From positions 12,881,001 through 12,945,000 of the forward strand of contig NC_057841.1 of assembly GCF_910594005.1 (NCBI RefSeq): 64,000 bases of DNA. Reading direction: 5' to 3'. Shown here piece after piece: positions 34,108-46,406 of this stretch (within the stretch, counting starts at the first letter, position 1; each line of letters starts with the position of its first letter). Below the pieces are notes generated by a model. The model worked only from the letters and a program-made list of their open reading frames with translations. It had not been told where the DNA came from and did not search any database. The translations under genes were made by a program, and so were the position numbers. Source of the DNA: Cervus elaphus (taxonomy: Eukaryota; Chordata; Mammalia; Artiodactyla; Cervidae).

Positions 34108-37050
34108 ATGGTTTATAATAGGATTATTGAATATAGTTCTCCGTGCTGTGCAGTAGGACCTTATTGTTTATCCATTCTAAATATAAAAGCTGATATCTGA
34201 CAACACCAACCTCCCACTGCATTCCTCCCCAATCCGCTCTCCCTTGGCAACCACCAATCTATTCTCTGCATTTGTGATTCTGTTTCATAGATAGATTCAT
34301 TTGTGTAATACTTTAGATTTCACATATGTAATATCATATGGTATTTGTCTTTTTCTTTCTGACTTACTTCACTTAGTAATGATGATCTCTAGTTGCATTC
34401 ATGTTGCTGCAAATGACATTATTTCATTATTTTTATGACTGAGTAGTATTCCATTGTATATCTGTAGCACATCTTCTTTTATCTATTCATCTGTTGATGG
34501 ACATTTTAGTTTGTTTCCATGTCTTGTCTATTGTGAATGGTGTGACTATGAAAATAGATGTGCAAGCTATCTTTTTGAATTATAGTTGTCTGGATATATA
34601 CCCAGGAGTGGGTTTGCTAGATCATATGGCAATTCTATTATCAGATTTCTGAAGAACCTTTATACTGTTTTCCACAGTGGCTGTGGGTTCCCTTTTGATC
34701 ACGTTCTCTCTTGCATTTGTTATTTGTAGACGTTTTAATGATGGCCATTATGACTGATGTGAGGTGATATCTCACTGTTGTTTTGATTTGCATTTCTCTA
34801 ACAATTAGCTACATTGAGCATCTTTGTCTCTTGGCTATCTGTATGTCTTCTTTGGAGAAATGTCTGTTTAGGTCTCCTGTCCATTTTTAGATAGGGCTGT
34901 TTGGTTTTTTGTCATTCAATTGTCTGAGCTATTTGTATATTTTGGAAATCAAGCCTTTGTCAGTTGCATCATTTGCAAATATTTTCTCCCATTCTGTAGA
35001 TTGTCTTTTCATTTTGTGTATGGTTTCCTCTGTAGTGCAAAAGCTTGTGAGAGTGATTAGATCTCATTTGTTTTTATTTCTATTGTCTTGGGAGACTGAC
35101 CTACAATAACACAGGTGTGATTTACATCAGAGAATGTTTTGCTTATGTCCTCTTCTAGGAGTTTTATGGTGTCATGTCTTAGGTTTAAGTCTTTGAGCTG
35201 TTTTGATTTTGTGTGTGTGTGTATATGGTAGGAGGATGTGTTGTAACTTTGATTTGCATATGGCTGTCCAACTTTCCCAGTACCACTTGCTGAAGAGACT
35301 TTTTTCTTTTTATATATTTTCGCTCTTTTGGTGAAGATTTTGACCATAGCTATGTGGGTTTATTTCTGAGCTCTCTATTCTGTTCCATTGATCCATATGC
35401 CTGTTTTTGTGCAGTATCATGCTGTTTTGATTACTATAATTTTATAATGTAGTCTGAAGTCTGGAAGGGTTATGTCTCTTGCCTTGTTCTTTTTCTTCAG
35501 GGTTGCTTTGGTAACTCTGGGTCTTTTATGTTTCCACAGGAATTTTAGGATTATTTGTTCTAGTTCTGTGAAGATATCATGGGTAATGTGATAGGGACCA
35601 CATTAAACCTACAGATTGCTTTGGGCACTATAGCCATCTTAACAGTATTAATTCTTCCAATATAAGTGCTTGGGGATATCTTTCTATTTCTTTGAATCAT
35701 CTTCAGTTTTCTTTATAATGTTTTATAGTTCTTAGTATATAAGTCTCACCTCATTGGTCAGGTTTATTCTTAAGCATTTTATTTTGGAGGTGCAGTTTTT
35801 AAAAGTATTTTTTTATGTTCCCTTTCTAATATTTTATTGTTGGTATAAAAATGCAATCAACTTCTAAATGTTAATCTTTATCCTGCTACATTGCTGAATT
35901 TATCAGTTTTAGTAGTTTCTATGTGGCATGTTTAGGGTTTGCTGTACATAGTATCCTATCATCTACATATAATGACAATTTTACCACTTCCCTTCCACTT
36001 TGGAAACCTTGTCTTTGTCTGATTGCTGTGACTAGTACTGTGGGTGAAGAGAAGAGGTGAGAGGGGCATCCTTGTCCCATTCCAGACTTTAGTGGGAAGG
36101 CTTTCAACTTTTCACAACTGAGTATTATATTGGCTGTGGGTCTTTCATAAATAGTTTTTATTATTTTGAAATATGTTCCCACTGTACCTATTTTGGTAAG
36201 GGTTTTTATTAGAAATGGATGCTGAATCTTGTCAGATGCTTTTTTTGCATTTAGACGATCACGTGGTTTTAGGCCTTTATTTATGTGGTGCGTCTAATTG
36301 ATTATTCTGTGTATGTTGAACAACCCTAGTGAACTCAGGATGAATACCACTTGTTCATGGTGTATGATCTTTCATACATGTTATTGATTTGACTTGCTAA
36401 TATTTTGTTGAGAATTTTTGCATTTATATTCAAAGATATTGGCCTGTAATTTTCTTCTTTGGTGATGTCTTTGTCTGGTTTTGATACTAGAGTCATGGCG
36501 GATTCATAGAATGTCTTTGGGAGTGTTCCCTCTTCAGTTTTTTGGATGAGTTTGGGAAGGATCAGTATAAGTTCTTTGCATGTTTGGTAGAGTTCACCTA
36601 TGAAGCCATCTGGTCCTGGACTTTTGTTTGTAGGGAGTTTTTAGATTACAGGTTCTGTATCATTTTTAGTGATTGGTATATTTAAATTACCTATTATTGA
36701 TTAATTTTGATGGACTGTATGTTTCTAGATACTTGTCCATTTCTTCCAGGTCACTGAACTTTTTGGCATATAATTTTTCATAGTATTCCCTTGTAGTTTT
36801 TTGTGTTTCTGCAGTATCATTGCTGTGTCTCCTTTTTCATTTCTTATTTTATTTGGGTTATCTCTTTCCTTCTTGGTTAGTCTGGTGAGAGGTTTGTACA
36901 TCTTGTTTATCATTTAAAAGAACAAGCTCTTTGTTTTATTGATTTTTTTTTCTCTTGTTCTTTTAATACATATTTTATTCCCTCTCTGATCTTTATTATT
37001 TCTTTCCTTTTTCTGACTTTAGGTTTTGTTTGTCTTTTTTCTAATTCTTT
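34104..37050 (-). mobile_element. L1, ~3 kb, minus strand
   Basis: Reversed L1 from within the 3' UTR ('atatggtttataataggatt', 'cttattgtttatccattcta') through the C-terminal half of ORF2 ('ttttgatttgcatttctcta', 'cagattgctttgggcactat', 'tcctatcatctacatataat', 'ggtagagttcacctatgaag') to about 37050. The terminal ~100 bp of the 3' end is missing where BovB abuts. The 5' half is absent. All frames are broken. Confidence 0.93.
35919..36182 (-). pseudogene. L1 ORF2 reverse-transcriptase fragment
   Basis: An 87-codon minus frame keeps two RT landmarks: GQGCP (residues 36-40) and YVDD (residues 72-75), the catalytic Asp pair, followed by a few ORF2 residues. It is bounded by stops in the surrounding L1. 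L1 ORF2 copies RNA into DNA at the target site; this fragment is far too short to act and lacks the endonuclease domain. Confidence 0.85.
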
Positions 37051-37074
37051 TAAGTGGTAGGTTAGGTTTAACAG

Positions 37075-37180
37075 GCATGGTTAACTCCATTTTACAGGTG
37101 AGAAAACAACAACTTTAAAGGATGAAATGAATTGCTTAAATGTCTTATGCATGCCTGACAGTTTCCAACCATCAGTTCTG
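37075..37180 (-). mobile_element. Probable MIR remnant
   Basis: 'taactccattttacaggtga', 'gaaaacaac', then a degraded block and 'gaatt-gcttaaatgtctta' fit reversed MIR. Confidence 0.55.
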
Positions 37181-37224
37181 TAATTCTGACAGGTCTTAAG
37201 TGAAAGGTCCTTTCCAGTCCACAG

Positions 37225-37355
37225 ACTTGCATAGGACACTTAAGTCAGTCATGTATTCATTAAAGCCACTGTTTCTCACCTGTAAAGTAGAGATTCTAAT
37301 TTCTATCTCATAAAGCAGGTAAGATAGTGCCTATAGTGTGAAAAATGAAATCCAA
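37225..37355 (+). mobile_element. Probable MIR remnant, opposite orientation
   Basis: 'aggacacttaagtcagtcat', 'actgtttctcacctgtaaag', 'tagagattctaatttctatc', 'tcataaagcaggtaagatag' fit MIR sense order. It faces the previous remnant. Confidence 0.5.
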
Positions 37356-38159
37356 TGTTAATATTTTATTTGTGTTTCAGCAGCCCTTTCTTATGTCAGT
37401 ATATTTTATTATGTGATTTATTCTTTAAATTTTGCCTGATTACATTCTCTTTAGAACCATTTTTATTTCTACTTCTAACACAATAATGTAGAATTATATA
37501 TTTGCTACTTTTGTTTATCTGAGGCATCAATGTAGCTGCTGAACAGGACAGTCTCTTTCACATTACATTTGCCAAAGATTGATACCTCACTCTAATAAAT
37601 ATGGTTCAAGCTGGAAGGAGGAGGTTTTTTTCCCCAATAGAATACATTCAAAGGTGAGATATGTTCAACATTCAGTATAGAAATTGTTTGCCTAGTTAAA
37701 CTTGCCAAGCTGCTGGTAGAAAATAATTATGTTGGTCTGTTGGTTTGCTTTTGAATAAATCTTTCTAGTGTTTTTGTTTCTTTGATGGATACATTGCATA
37801 TAATAGATGTATGAACACATCTCTAAATGTATAATACATCTCTAAAAATTATTCTTTTCTAACCAGCAGAATCTTCCTCCATGAGAGTAGAAATTTTCAA
37901 ATGTTCCTTCACTAGTTGTGTTTCAAAATGAATATAAAATTCCTTCATTTGAAGATATAGAAACCAGATATTTGAGGGTAACATTAGAAAATATTACTAT
38001 CTTCACAATTTATAAGGTGGAGAAAAATAGTCTGTGTACATCTTTAGAAATGGATCATGCCAACAAGATGAAAATGTATTCAGACTAGAAACAGTATCAT
38101 TCTCATGCTTTTCACTGTGTCATACCTGAAGTCCAGCCACAGTGAAGAGAGTGGTACCA
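37356..38159. other. Unassigned AT-rich DNA
   Basis: Nothing recognised. Confidence 0.5.
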
Positions 38160-38262
38160 AGGCTACCCACTCCAGCATTCAGGCCTAGAGAATTCCATGG
38201 ACTATAGTCCATGGGGTCGCAGAGCTGGACATGACTGAGAAACTTTCACTTTTCTTCACTTC
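38160..38262 (+). mobile_element. Partial Bov-A/Bov-tA SINE (3' half)
   Basis: 'ggctacccactccagcattc', 'gagaattccatggactatag', 'tccatggggtcgcagagctg', 'gactgagaaactttcac'. The tRNA-like head is missing. Confidence 0.9.
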
Positions 38263-38480
38263 ACTTCCCAAGGTGAGAAGGCTTTGGAGATCATTCCCTT
38301 CCCACACCAGTCACGGTTCTCAATTTTATTCTTAGGAGTGAGTGAGGGCCAGGCCAGGGGGCACACAGAAGTTCTTTGCATTTTAGACAGAAACGTGTAC
38401 AATGTGTATGTTAGTTGGATACCAATCTTTAAAGTCTAACCTTTAAGCTCCTCTTGGGATCTGAAGACAATATCGTATTT

Positions 38481-38494
38481 TCAAGTGTGATTTA
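38481..38494 (+). repeat. Left TSD of inverted L1
   Basis: tcaagtgtgattta is matched by tcaagtttgattta at 39043-39056, one mismatch in 14. Confidence 0.82.
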
Positions 38495-39042
38495 TTTTTT
38501 TTTAAGTTTTTTTTTCCATTTATTTTTATTAGTTGGTAGCTAATTACTTTACAATATTGTAGTGGTTTTTGTCATACATTGACATGAATCAGCCATGGAT
38601 TTACATGTATTCCCCATCCCGATCCGCCCCCCCCACCTCCCTCTCTACCCGATCCTTCCACACATGCACCCCAGTGTTCATCGCAGCACTGTTTATAATA
38701 GCCAGGACATGGAAGCAACCTAGATGCCCATCAGCAGACGAATGGATGAGGAAGCTGTGGTACATATACACCATGGAATATTACTCAGCCATCAAAAAGA
38801 ATTCATTTGAATCAGTTCTAATGAGATGGATGAAACTGGAGCCCATTATACAGAGTGAAGTAACCCAGAAAGATAAAGACCAATACAGTATACTAACACA
38901 TATATATGGAATTTAAAAAGATGGTAACGATAACCCTATATGCAAATCAGAAAGAGACACAGATGTACAGAACAGACTTTTGGACTCTGTGGGAGAAGGC
39001 GAGGGTGGGATGTTTCGAGAGAACAGCATTGAAACATGTATA
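38495..39042 (-). mobile_element. Twin-primed young L1, minus strand
   Basis: Bases 38495-38656 are the L1 3' end reversed (T-rich tail, 'agttggtagctaattacttt', 'tacattgacatgaatcagcc'). At about 38656 the strand flips and 38657-39042 is upstream L1 sequence reading forwards ('catgcaccccagtgttcatc', 'gaatattactcagccatcaa', 'cagtatactaacacatatat', 'gagaacagcattgaaacatg'). About 100 bp between the two segments is absent. A 14-bp TSD with one mismatch brackets it. The 115-codon frame crossing the flip is not a gene. Confidence 0.9.
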
Positions 39043-39056
39043 TCAAGTTTGATTTA

Positions 39057-39850
39057 AAATAAGCTAACAACCCATTTCCTATATTTCTCTAAATTTCTCC
39101 AAGAGCACTGTCATAAGATGGAAATCACATATACTTATATATCATTTCACATTTGACATATATCAATGGTTTTGCAATATAATACTAAACATTCCCCATT
39201 GTGATATCATTTTTTTAGGTTGTTCAGTATAAACTATGCTTAAGTTACTATAGTTCTGTTTTTAAATGTTTATATTTAAAACTGGTTAATAATACAATTA
39301 ATGTGAAGGGGTATTTTTTAAAATAGTATTGAGGTTTCTTCATTAATGTGATTATGAGTGTTCTAATTAATGAAAATATTTAATTTCAGTTTTCTTTTAT
39401 TCTGAGAGTTTTCTGATACTTAACAATTCTAAGTGTTTCCTTTACAATGAGAGTTAACAATATTTAAACAGAAAAATTTGACATTTATTTTTACTGGTTA
39501 ATGCCTATCTTTTTATATCATAATATTGTTCCTGACATTTTTCTAGCCTAATATATGGAGTTTCAGGTATATAATGTCAAGATCATTATTACTCTAAATG
39601 CTGTCTAGTGAAAATGTGAATAATCTTACAAAGACATTTCAAAATCAGTAAGAAAACATACCTAATGTTAAGATTTATGTAGTTGAATTTAAGGGCAAGT
39701 AGTATTAGTATTTAACATTTTTCTGGGAGGCATTTCCAAGATTTCTTTCCAGTATATTTTCTTTCCATAAAAATTTGCTTTCTAAATGTATTTTCTCTGG
39801 AGGAAATTGCCTCTTAAAAAGTAGAGTGAGATGAATAAACTAATATTTGT
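39057..39850. other. Unassigned AT-rich DNA
   Basis: Nothing recognised. Confidence 0.5.
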
Positions 39851-40010
39851 TGCATATTTATTAATGTCATGTGCTGTGGCAGCTGTTCCTTAAACATTAT
39901 TTTATTCAGTCCTTAAGGGGGTGTTCTAGCGTTTTATAATAAGTAACATGCTCAAGGTCACAGAAATAATAATATAGCAAAGCATATCTGATTTAGCCAG
40001 AGGACTGTGG
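39851..40010 (-). mobile_element. Probable MIR remnant
   Basis: 'ttaaacattattttattcag', then 'agtaacatgctcaaggtcac' 'agaaataa' fit reversed MIR order. Diverged. Confidence 0.55.
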
Positions 40011-40019
40011 GTAGGGGCA

Positions 40020-40860
40020 AAGTCTAACGAGCTGGGGACTAGAACTGTGAGTTTTTGTTGGTCTGATAATGCATATAGCCATTTTGCAGGAAGATGTTTT
40101 TTAAAGAGATTTATAAAGTATTTTTGGATAAAATGTCATGATACCTATGCCAATAGAATCTGGAGGAAGGGGCACTGTGAAACTCCCCAGGGCAATTCCT
40201 CAGGACAAGGGAGAGACCCAAGAAACAATGGCCATTTCTTACCCCTGCTGAAGTTTCAGGTGTAGGAGTGAGGTTATTTTGGACATTCTAGCTCCAGAGA
40301 GCTCCCTGTGGAATGCAGCTGCCAGAGGAAACCCCCCCCCCCCTCATCTACGTGAAGGAGCAAACCCAAAGAACTGTGGTAAATGTTTTAGGCAATTAAA
40401 TATTGGGGTTAATTCATTTTGTAGCACTAGAGATCTCAAACAGACACTGGTATCTGGACGTGAGATGCTGCCACAACAAAATAGGTGGCATTGGTTTAGG
40501 GGCATCACCAAGTAGACACTGGAAAGATGGTGAAGAGGCTGTTAGCGCTGGTGTCCAAGCGGTGACGCCATTGTCACTGGAGACAGGGAGACATTTATGC
40601 ATTGCTGCAATGATGAGCAACGGTGTCATCTGTGAGCACGTGGAAACTAAAACGTGATCAACCTGTGGGTCTACTCAGCAAGATTCCCAGGCAGAGTGTC
40701 AGAGCCTGTAGGCTGAGTGTTGGTAAGAGAAAAATAAATGAAAAAAATAAAATTTTAAAGCAGATTTCAGAGGAAATAGAGAAGGCAGTCTCAAAGTAAG
40801 AAAGTCTCCAGGTAAAAATAAAATCAAATTGGCCGAACAAGTTTTGTTAAGAACTAACCG
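40020..40860. other. CpG-bearing block of unknown origin
   Basis: This 0.8-kb block is less AT-rich than its surroundings and keeps at least eight CpGs. Several short frames (72-84 codons) overlap on both strands without a shared protein signature. A C12 run lies inside. It could be an old LTR or other unlisted repeat, or conserved non-coding DNA; I do not recognise it. Confidence 0.3.
40332..40343 (+). repeat. C12 run
   Basis: Twelve uninterrupted C residues. Confidence 0.95.
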
Positions 40861-41898
40861 AGACTGAAGACAAGGCTTAATAGAACTTTACAGGTTGTGG
40901 GACCCATCCTGGGACCCCACCCCGGCCAGTGCATATGCAGTGGTCAGTGGAAGGTCACGACTGGCCTCTTTGTCCGTAGGCCTAGAGGTAATGATACAGT
41001 CTTTTACAAAGAGACAAACTAGGTGATCAAACAATAGAAAGCTTTATTTACAAATCAATTAGTAAATGTTCATTCCCACTAATGGGAAAGGAGGAAGACC
41101 AGGTATACTATTGACAAATTTTACAAGTCTGCTTCTTTGGAAATAGCTATGTGGGATTACATAATGTCGTTTAAGTAAATTTCTTTATCTAACAACTAAA
41201 ATATGAATGAAGCAGTAAACTATACTGTATAAAATCTCAAATACTCCTATATGTGCAATTTTCCGCTTTGCTTTTGTTCATGCAACTGAAAGGAAATCAC
41301 AACTTTGTTTCCACCTGATTTATACCTTGATACTTCTTTCCAATACTGGAGGACTTTTCCATGATGTTACTGCAAACTGTTTACCCCAATGAAAGTCAGA
41401 AGTCCTCTCAGTTTGAGGAACTTTGCTTTTCCCTAACATCCCTCCCAGGTGATTCGCTACTTTTCTGAGATTATTTGTATCAGCTGGAGTGCAAATCCAT
41501 AGTGTTTTGACACCTCTGTCCACTTTTACCTTTTATGAAGAACTATACCAAACATTTTCCACAGAACATACCACTTCTACCATGTAGATTATGCATATGT
41601 GTCTTTGTCTATCAGTTACTTAAACCACTGCTTTTCTTAAGTACAGTGATTCTCATATCAACTGTCCAGCAAACTGAATGGCTTACAACTTATATTTTCT
41701 TACAAGTATTATAATGCCTTCTATTTATGTAAAATGTCTCCTTTTGTCTTTCAGAAATTTTATTCCTTTAGAACTAAAATTGATTTTGTGTGATATTTAA
41801 ACTATCATAATGTAACATTTATTAGGGAAAATATTAAGAGCTAAGCAGCCTATATATTTAAGTTTCTTTTAATGTTTCTAATATCTATAACACATTAC
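40861..41898. other. Unassigned DNA with one coding-like minus frame
   Basis: No repeat named. A minus-strand open stretch at 41320-41523 (67 codons, no ATG at its start) reads ...LWICTPADTNNLRKVANHL... with a balanced composition unlike the AT-driven frames nearby. I do not recognise it. The part at 40860-41030 is GC-richer. Confidence 0.3.
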
Positions 41899-42432
41899 TT
41901 TTTTTTTTTTTTTTTTTTTTACTGGAAAAGCTTTACAATGTTAGTGTCTGCTCTATAATGAAGCATACATAAGTCCCCTCCCTCTTGGGGCTCCTTCCCT
42001 CCGCACCCCATCCCACCCCTCTGGGTCATCACAGAGCACAGGCGGAGCTCCCTGTGTTTACAGGTCCCCACTAGCTGTTTTACACACGGCAGTGTGTATA
42101 TGTCAATCCCAACCTCCCAGTTTGGCCCTCCCTCCCCTCCCCCCCACCTCACATCCACATGTCCATTCTCTATGCCTGTGTCTCCATCTCTGCCCTGGAG
42201 ATAGGTTCATCTGCACCATTTCTCTAGATTCCACATGTATGCGTTCATGTATGACATTTGTTTTTTCTCTTTTTGACTTCATTCTATATGGATGGATGGA
42301 CTCTGGGTCCATCCACATCTCTACTAATGAACCTGTTTCATTCCTTTTAGTGGCTGAGTAATATTTCATTGTATATATGTACCAAATCTTCATTATCCAT
42401 TCATCTGTCATTGGATATTCAGGTTGTTAAGG
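41899..42432 (-). mobile_element. L1 3' end, minus strand
   Basis: A T22 run (41899-41920, reversed tail) is followed by 'ctggaaaagctttacaatgt', 'actagctgttttacacacgg', 'gccctggagataggttcatc', 'atttcattgtatatatgtac' and 'atctgtcattggatattcag'. An older subfamily than the L1 at 32496. Frames of 89, 102 and 79 codons are L1 UTR/ORF2 sequence. Confidence 0.92.
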
Positions 42433-42937
42433 AAATATGAGGGAAAAAACCATCAAGATATCCTTATCTAAGGTCCCAATCTTGAATTCAACATGTTTTA
42501 TGAAATAATTACCGATTTTGTAAGTGCCTGAGTTTAATTTCCAAGTTTTCATTTGTTTCTTTCTGTTCATTCAACGATCTCTGGAGCTTATGGATCTGAT
42601 TCAGGAAATCATCAAGCTGAAAGCAAAATAGAAAAATGCTTCAGGTATGATGACTGAAATAAGAAAATCTCTAAAAGCAAGCTCTGTTTTTTGTGTAACA
42701 GTCTTAGGCATAAAATAATTTGTATATATGCATGAATACATAGTAATATTATTTTTAATTATAAAATTAGTTCACATAGTTAATAATAAACATCCACATG
42801 GACTCTAGAATATTTGACAGAATCTTTTCCATCTTGGCAGTCTTCCCTTGTTTCTAACACGGGCTCCCCTACCTTATTATTACCATGACTTTGCAAATGG
42901 TTCTGTCTTCATGTGTGTATTTATACATATATTTAAG
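42433..42937. other. Unassigned DNA
   Basis: Nothing recognised. Confidence 0.5.
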
Positions 42938-42965
42938 TATAGTATATATATATGTGTGTGTGCGT
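42938..42965 (+). repeat. (TA)n(TG)n microsatellite
   Basis: agtatatatatatg followed by tgtgtgtgcgtg beside a Bov-tA end. Confidence 0.9.
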
Positions 42966-43162
42966 GCTAAGTTGTGTCTGATTCTTTATGACCTCATGGA
43001 CTACAGACCGCCAGACTCCTCTGTCCATGGGATGTCCCAGGCAAGAATACTGGAGTGGGTGGTCATTCCCTTCTCCAGGGGATCTTTCCAACCCAGGGGT
43101 CGAACTCATGTCTCTTGCATCTCCTGCACTGACAGGTGGGTTCTTGACCACCACATCACCCG
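42966..43162 (-). mobile_element. Bov-tA SINE
   Basis: 'gctaagttgtgtctgattct', 'gcaagaatactggagtgggt', 'cttctccaggggatctttcc', 'aggggtcgaactcatgtctc', and the degraded head up to 43162. Nearly full length. Confidence 0.94.
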
Positions 43163-43209
43163 GTAAGTTCATATATATAGGGTACAAAATGGTACAAACA
43201 GAAACATCC

Positions 43210-44130
43210 TTTAAAATGTATTCTTTTAGTTGTTTTTAACTTACACATTTAAAAAAATGGGTATTATGCTGTTTGTAATCATCTGATACTTCAACTGCTA
43301 AGACTCATCTACATGAGCATGTCACTGTAGCCTTGTTGTTCTGTTTTACACAATTATGCTGCACAATAATGCTAAGACAGCAACCACCCTCCTGTTCATG
43401 AGTAGTAGACTGTCTGCAGCCTAGAGCTGCTGTGGATTTTTGTGTGTGTAACTCCTGATGTATATGTGCAATGTAGTCTCTGAAGACATATGTAGGAGAA
43501 CTGTCAGGTTATATTTTTTAATGTTGAATTTTATAAAAGATAAAGCTAAACTGTCTCCCAAAACAGTTTACTAACTTACCTCCCAAAGGCAATTAGATGG
43601 TCTCCTGATTGTCACGTATTGGCAAAGATGTGCTCAATGTGAGATATGAAAATTTTGCCAATCCTTGCTAAATAAATTATGGTCAATACCTCTTTATATT
43701 TTTATTGGTTCAGTGTTTTTCTCTCATTCCTATTCAGGTCTCCTGCTCATGGCTCTATTTGGAGCTCTTTTCTTTTCTTGTACATGTTTATGTTGTAATC
43801 TCAATACTAACACTTTGTTAGTTGTAAGTGTTCCAAGTATCTTCACCAAGTATTATCAAGTTTTATAACTTATTTTTTCAATTTTATTTGAGAGATCTTT
43901 GGGTGAATAAATGTTATTTTACTAAACATAATTTATCTATTTTCTTTTACAGTTGGGATGTATGTAATGATGCTAAAAATACTTCCCTATTCAAAGCTTA
44001 GAAAAATATTAATCTATATTGTCAACTAAAATTTGTTAAGGCTTTGTATTTGTCATTTAAGTCCTAGATCAGGATGGGATTTACTTTTCTATATGATACG
44101 AGGTATTATTGATACAATTTTTTCTCTAAA
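43210..44130 (-). mobile_element. Ancient L1 (L1ME-like) ORF2 remnant
   Basis: Ordered, diverged similarity to reversed L1ME: 'caattatgctgcacaataat', 'gtatatgtgcaatgtagtct', 'gaaaattttgccaatccttg', 'caggtctcctgctcatggct', 'ctaacactttgttagttgta', 'gtcatttaagtcctagatca'. No frame survives. Confidence 0.65.
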
Positions 44131-45110
44131 TAAGTACATTTTAATAGTTAATTGTCAAGTTGTTACCCTAGTGAAGTTTCCATAGGGTAGGTTTTAGATA
44201 GTTTTACTGTCATCTTCACAAGATCTAGCAACCATATTCATCCAGTTGAATATTTCAAAGTCTTCTGGACATTTTCATGGATATACATACAACTTTAAGA
44301 CAATCTTACCTCTCCACACAGACTGCTGAGCTATGGCACTATAGTAAAATAAGGTCAGTATGATAATTTTGATTATTCTTATGATTTTATTAAATATGAA
44401 ATCTTTCTTAGTATGTACAGAGTCAAAATACTGCTAAAAATGAAAACTGATCCCAATTCTCTGATTCCTTAGCCAGTATTATTTAAGTTAAAACATTTTA
44501 AACAATAGAAGTCTATAGAGTTGAGTTGGTGTTATTATCTTCCAGGAGTAAAAAGCTATTTCTTTTCATAACTTCATGGAGTAATACCATTCTATAAACC
44601 CTTTCCTATCAATTATTTGTGCCCATGAAGTAAACATTGTTAAAGTATATAAAAATTAACTCTGAAATAATTTTTATTTCTGAATGTCAATCATTGAGAC
44701 AGTTTTAGTAATACCCACACTCTTTTGACATCCACAATTCTTAAGTTTATTTATACACCTAAAAGAGTTACTTTTATACACTAATCCAAGTTTATTTTCT
44801 TACCATAAAAGTTCTCTCTTATCTATCCTGTGCAGGTTTTTGTGGACTTCACTTTTTCTTGTTTCTACTTTATATAAATGTTGAACCAGAACATTTTTTC
44901 AGATCTTCTACATTTCTCTAGTTCTCATGTTTATGCAGTTATGTAACATGTATTTAATATATTAGGCTTATGTTGGATTTAATCATTGTATTTTACTTGA
45001 AGTTATTCAAATCAATAGACAGTGTTTTCTCTTTTGTTAGATAAATGTTACAGAAGTATTTATTAGAGTAAAAATATCTATGTATTACTTAAAAGTTCTT
45101 ATAAAGTTTT
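44131..45110. other. Unassigned AT-rich DNA
   Basis: Nothing recognised. Confidence 0.5.
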
Positions 45111-45382
45111 AGTTCAGTTGCTCAGTCATGTCCAACTGTTTGCAACCCCATGGACTGCAGCACACCAGGCCTCCCTGTCCATCACCAACTCCCAGAGTTT
45201 ACTCAAACTCTTTTCCATTGAGTCGGTGATGCCATCCAACCATCTCATCCTCTGTCGTCCCCTTCTCCTCCTGCCTTCAATCTTTCCCAGCATCAGGGTC
45301 TTTTCAAATGAGTCAGCTCTTTGTATCAGGTGGCCAAAGTACTGGAGTTTCAGCTTCAGCATCAGTCCTTCCAATGAAAATT
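45111..45382 (-). mobile_element. 5'-truncated BovB 3' end
   Basis: 'agttcagttgctcagtcatg', 'ccaactcccagagtttactc', 'gagtcggtgatgccatccaa', 'catctcatcctctgtcgtcc', 'gtatcaggtggccaaagtac'. Open frames on both strands (108 and 118 codons) are BovB sequence. Confidence 0.95.
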
Positions 45383-46396
45383 CTAGTAGGCCCAGACTAT
45401 TTAGCATACAGACTAATTTTGCCTCTTCAGATATAGTCTTATAACCAATTTCTTTATTTAGGGATGAATCAATGCTCAACATTCATGCCTCATTAAATAT
45501 TTTCTATCAGGATAAAAATTATAAGAATAAAGTAATAGGCTAATAATAATTGACAATTATTATTCTGGACTATTTGGTTATTTCACATTTTTGTGCCTCT
45601 CCAAATATCTACTTGGAAAAAAACCTGTCTATTTGGCATCACCTGGGGCAATTCCCAGATGATTTAATGAATCAATGAGAAATATTACCTTTTTGTATTT
45701 TTTTCAGTTTATAAATTTTCAGCTTTTATTCTACCCTTTTGGACTTTAGGAATGCCAATGTGGGAATATACAGGAACTAACTGGAAAACTTAATTACAGA
45801 TAGGTATTATTAGATATTTAAGGAATATTTGGTACAACTAAGAATAAAGAGCTTAATGTAATACTTAAGTTATTATATTTGAAATTGGGATAATCAGAAT
45901 AAATTTGTAATGCATTTTGGAAATGTATGCCAAAAGTCTTGACGTGTTTTTAAGAAATCATGTATTGAAATGTCTGAAAAATAATATGAGACACACAAAA
46001 GCTCTTTTTTGCACAAATATTTTTCATTATGTTCATGAAAAAGTCAAATTGACCTGAATGGTTACTGAAAGTTTCATGTTTAATTATAGTTCATCATTCT
46101 GATAGAACATTCTGCTGAGTGTTAAAATGTTTTATTAGGCTTCATAATGCTATTTTGTGATATTTAACTTCAGAAAAAAAGCTCACAATATTATGAGTAA
46201 TGCATGACATTTCTTATATGAGATAACATATAAAGAAAAAACAAAATGATACAAAATACTGGTGGAAATGTTCTTTTTCTAAATCTTTGTTAAACTTTTA
46301 TAAAATTTACAATAAAAAAGGATGTTAAAAATGCAATGGAAAAATGCCCAAGGTGGAATTCAGTCCTTACCTCAAAGACTTGGCTAGCATCTGATA
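45383..46396. other. Unassigned AT-rich DNA
   Basis: Nothing recognised. Confidence 0.5.
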
Positions 46397-46406
46397 CTAA
46401 TCACAC
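46397..46406 (+). repeat. Left TSD of Bov-tA
   Basis: ctaatcacac recurs exactly at 46556-46565. Confidence 0.88.

Noticed and set aside
35057..35347. 96-codon minus frame with HTHTK
   Set aside because: It is decayed L1 ORF2 with a short (TG)n run.
38569..38916. 115-codon plus frame
   Set aside because: It runs across the strand flip of a twin-primed L1.
42938..42965. taagtt repeat at 42968 and 43164 as a TSD of the Bov-tA
   Set aside because: The left taagtt is part of the SINE's own sequence, so the match is probably coincidence.
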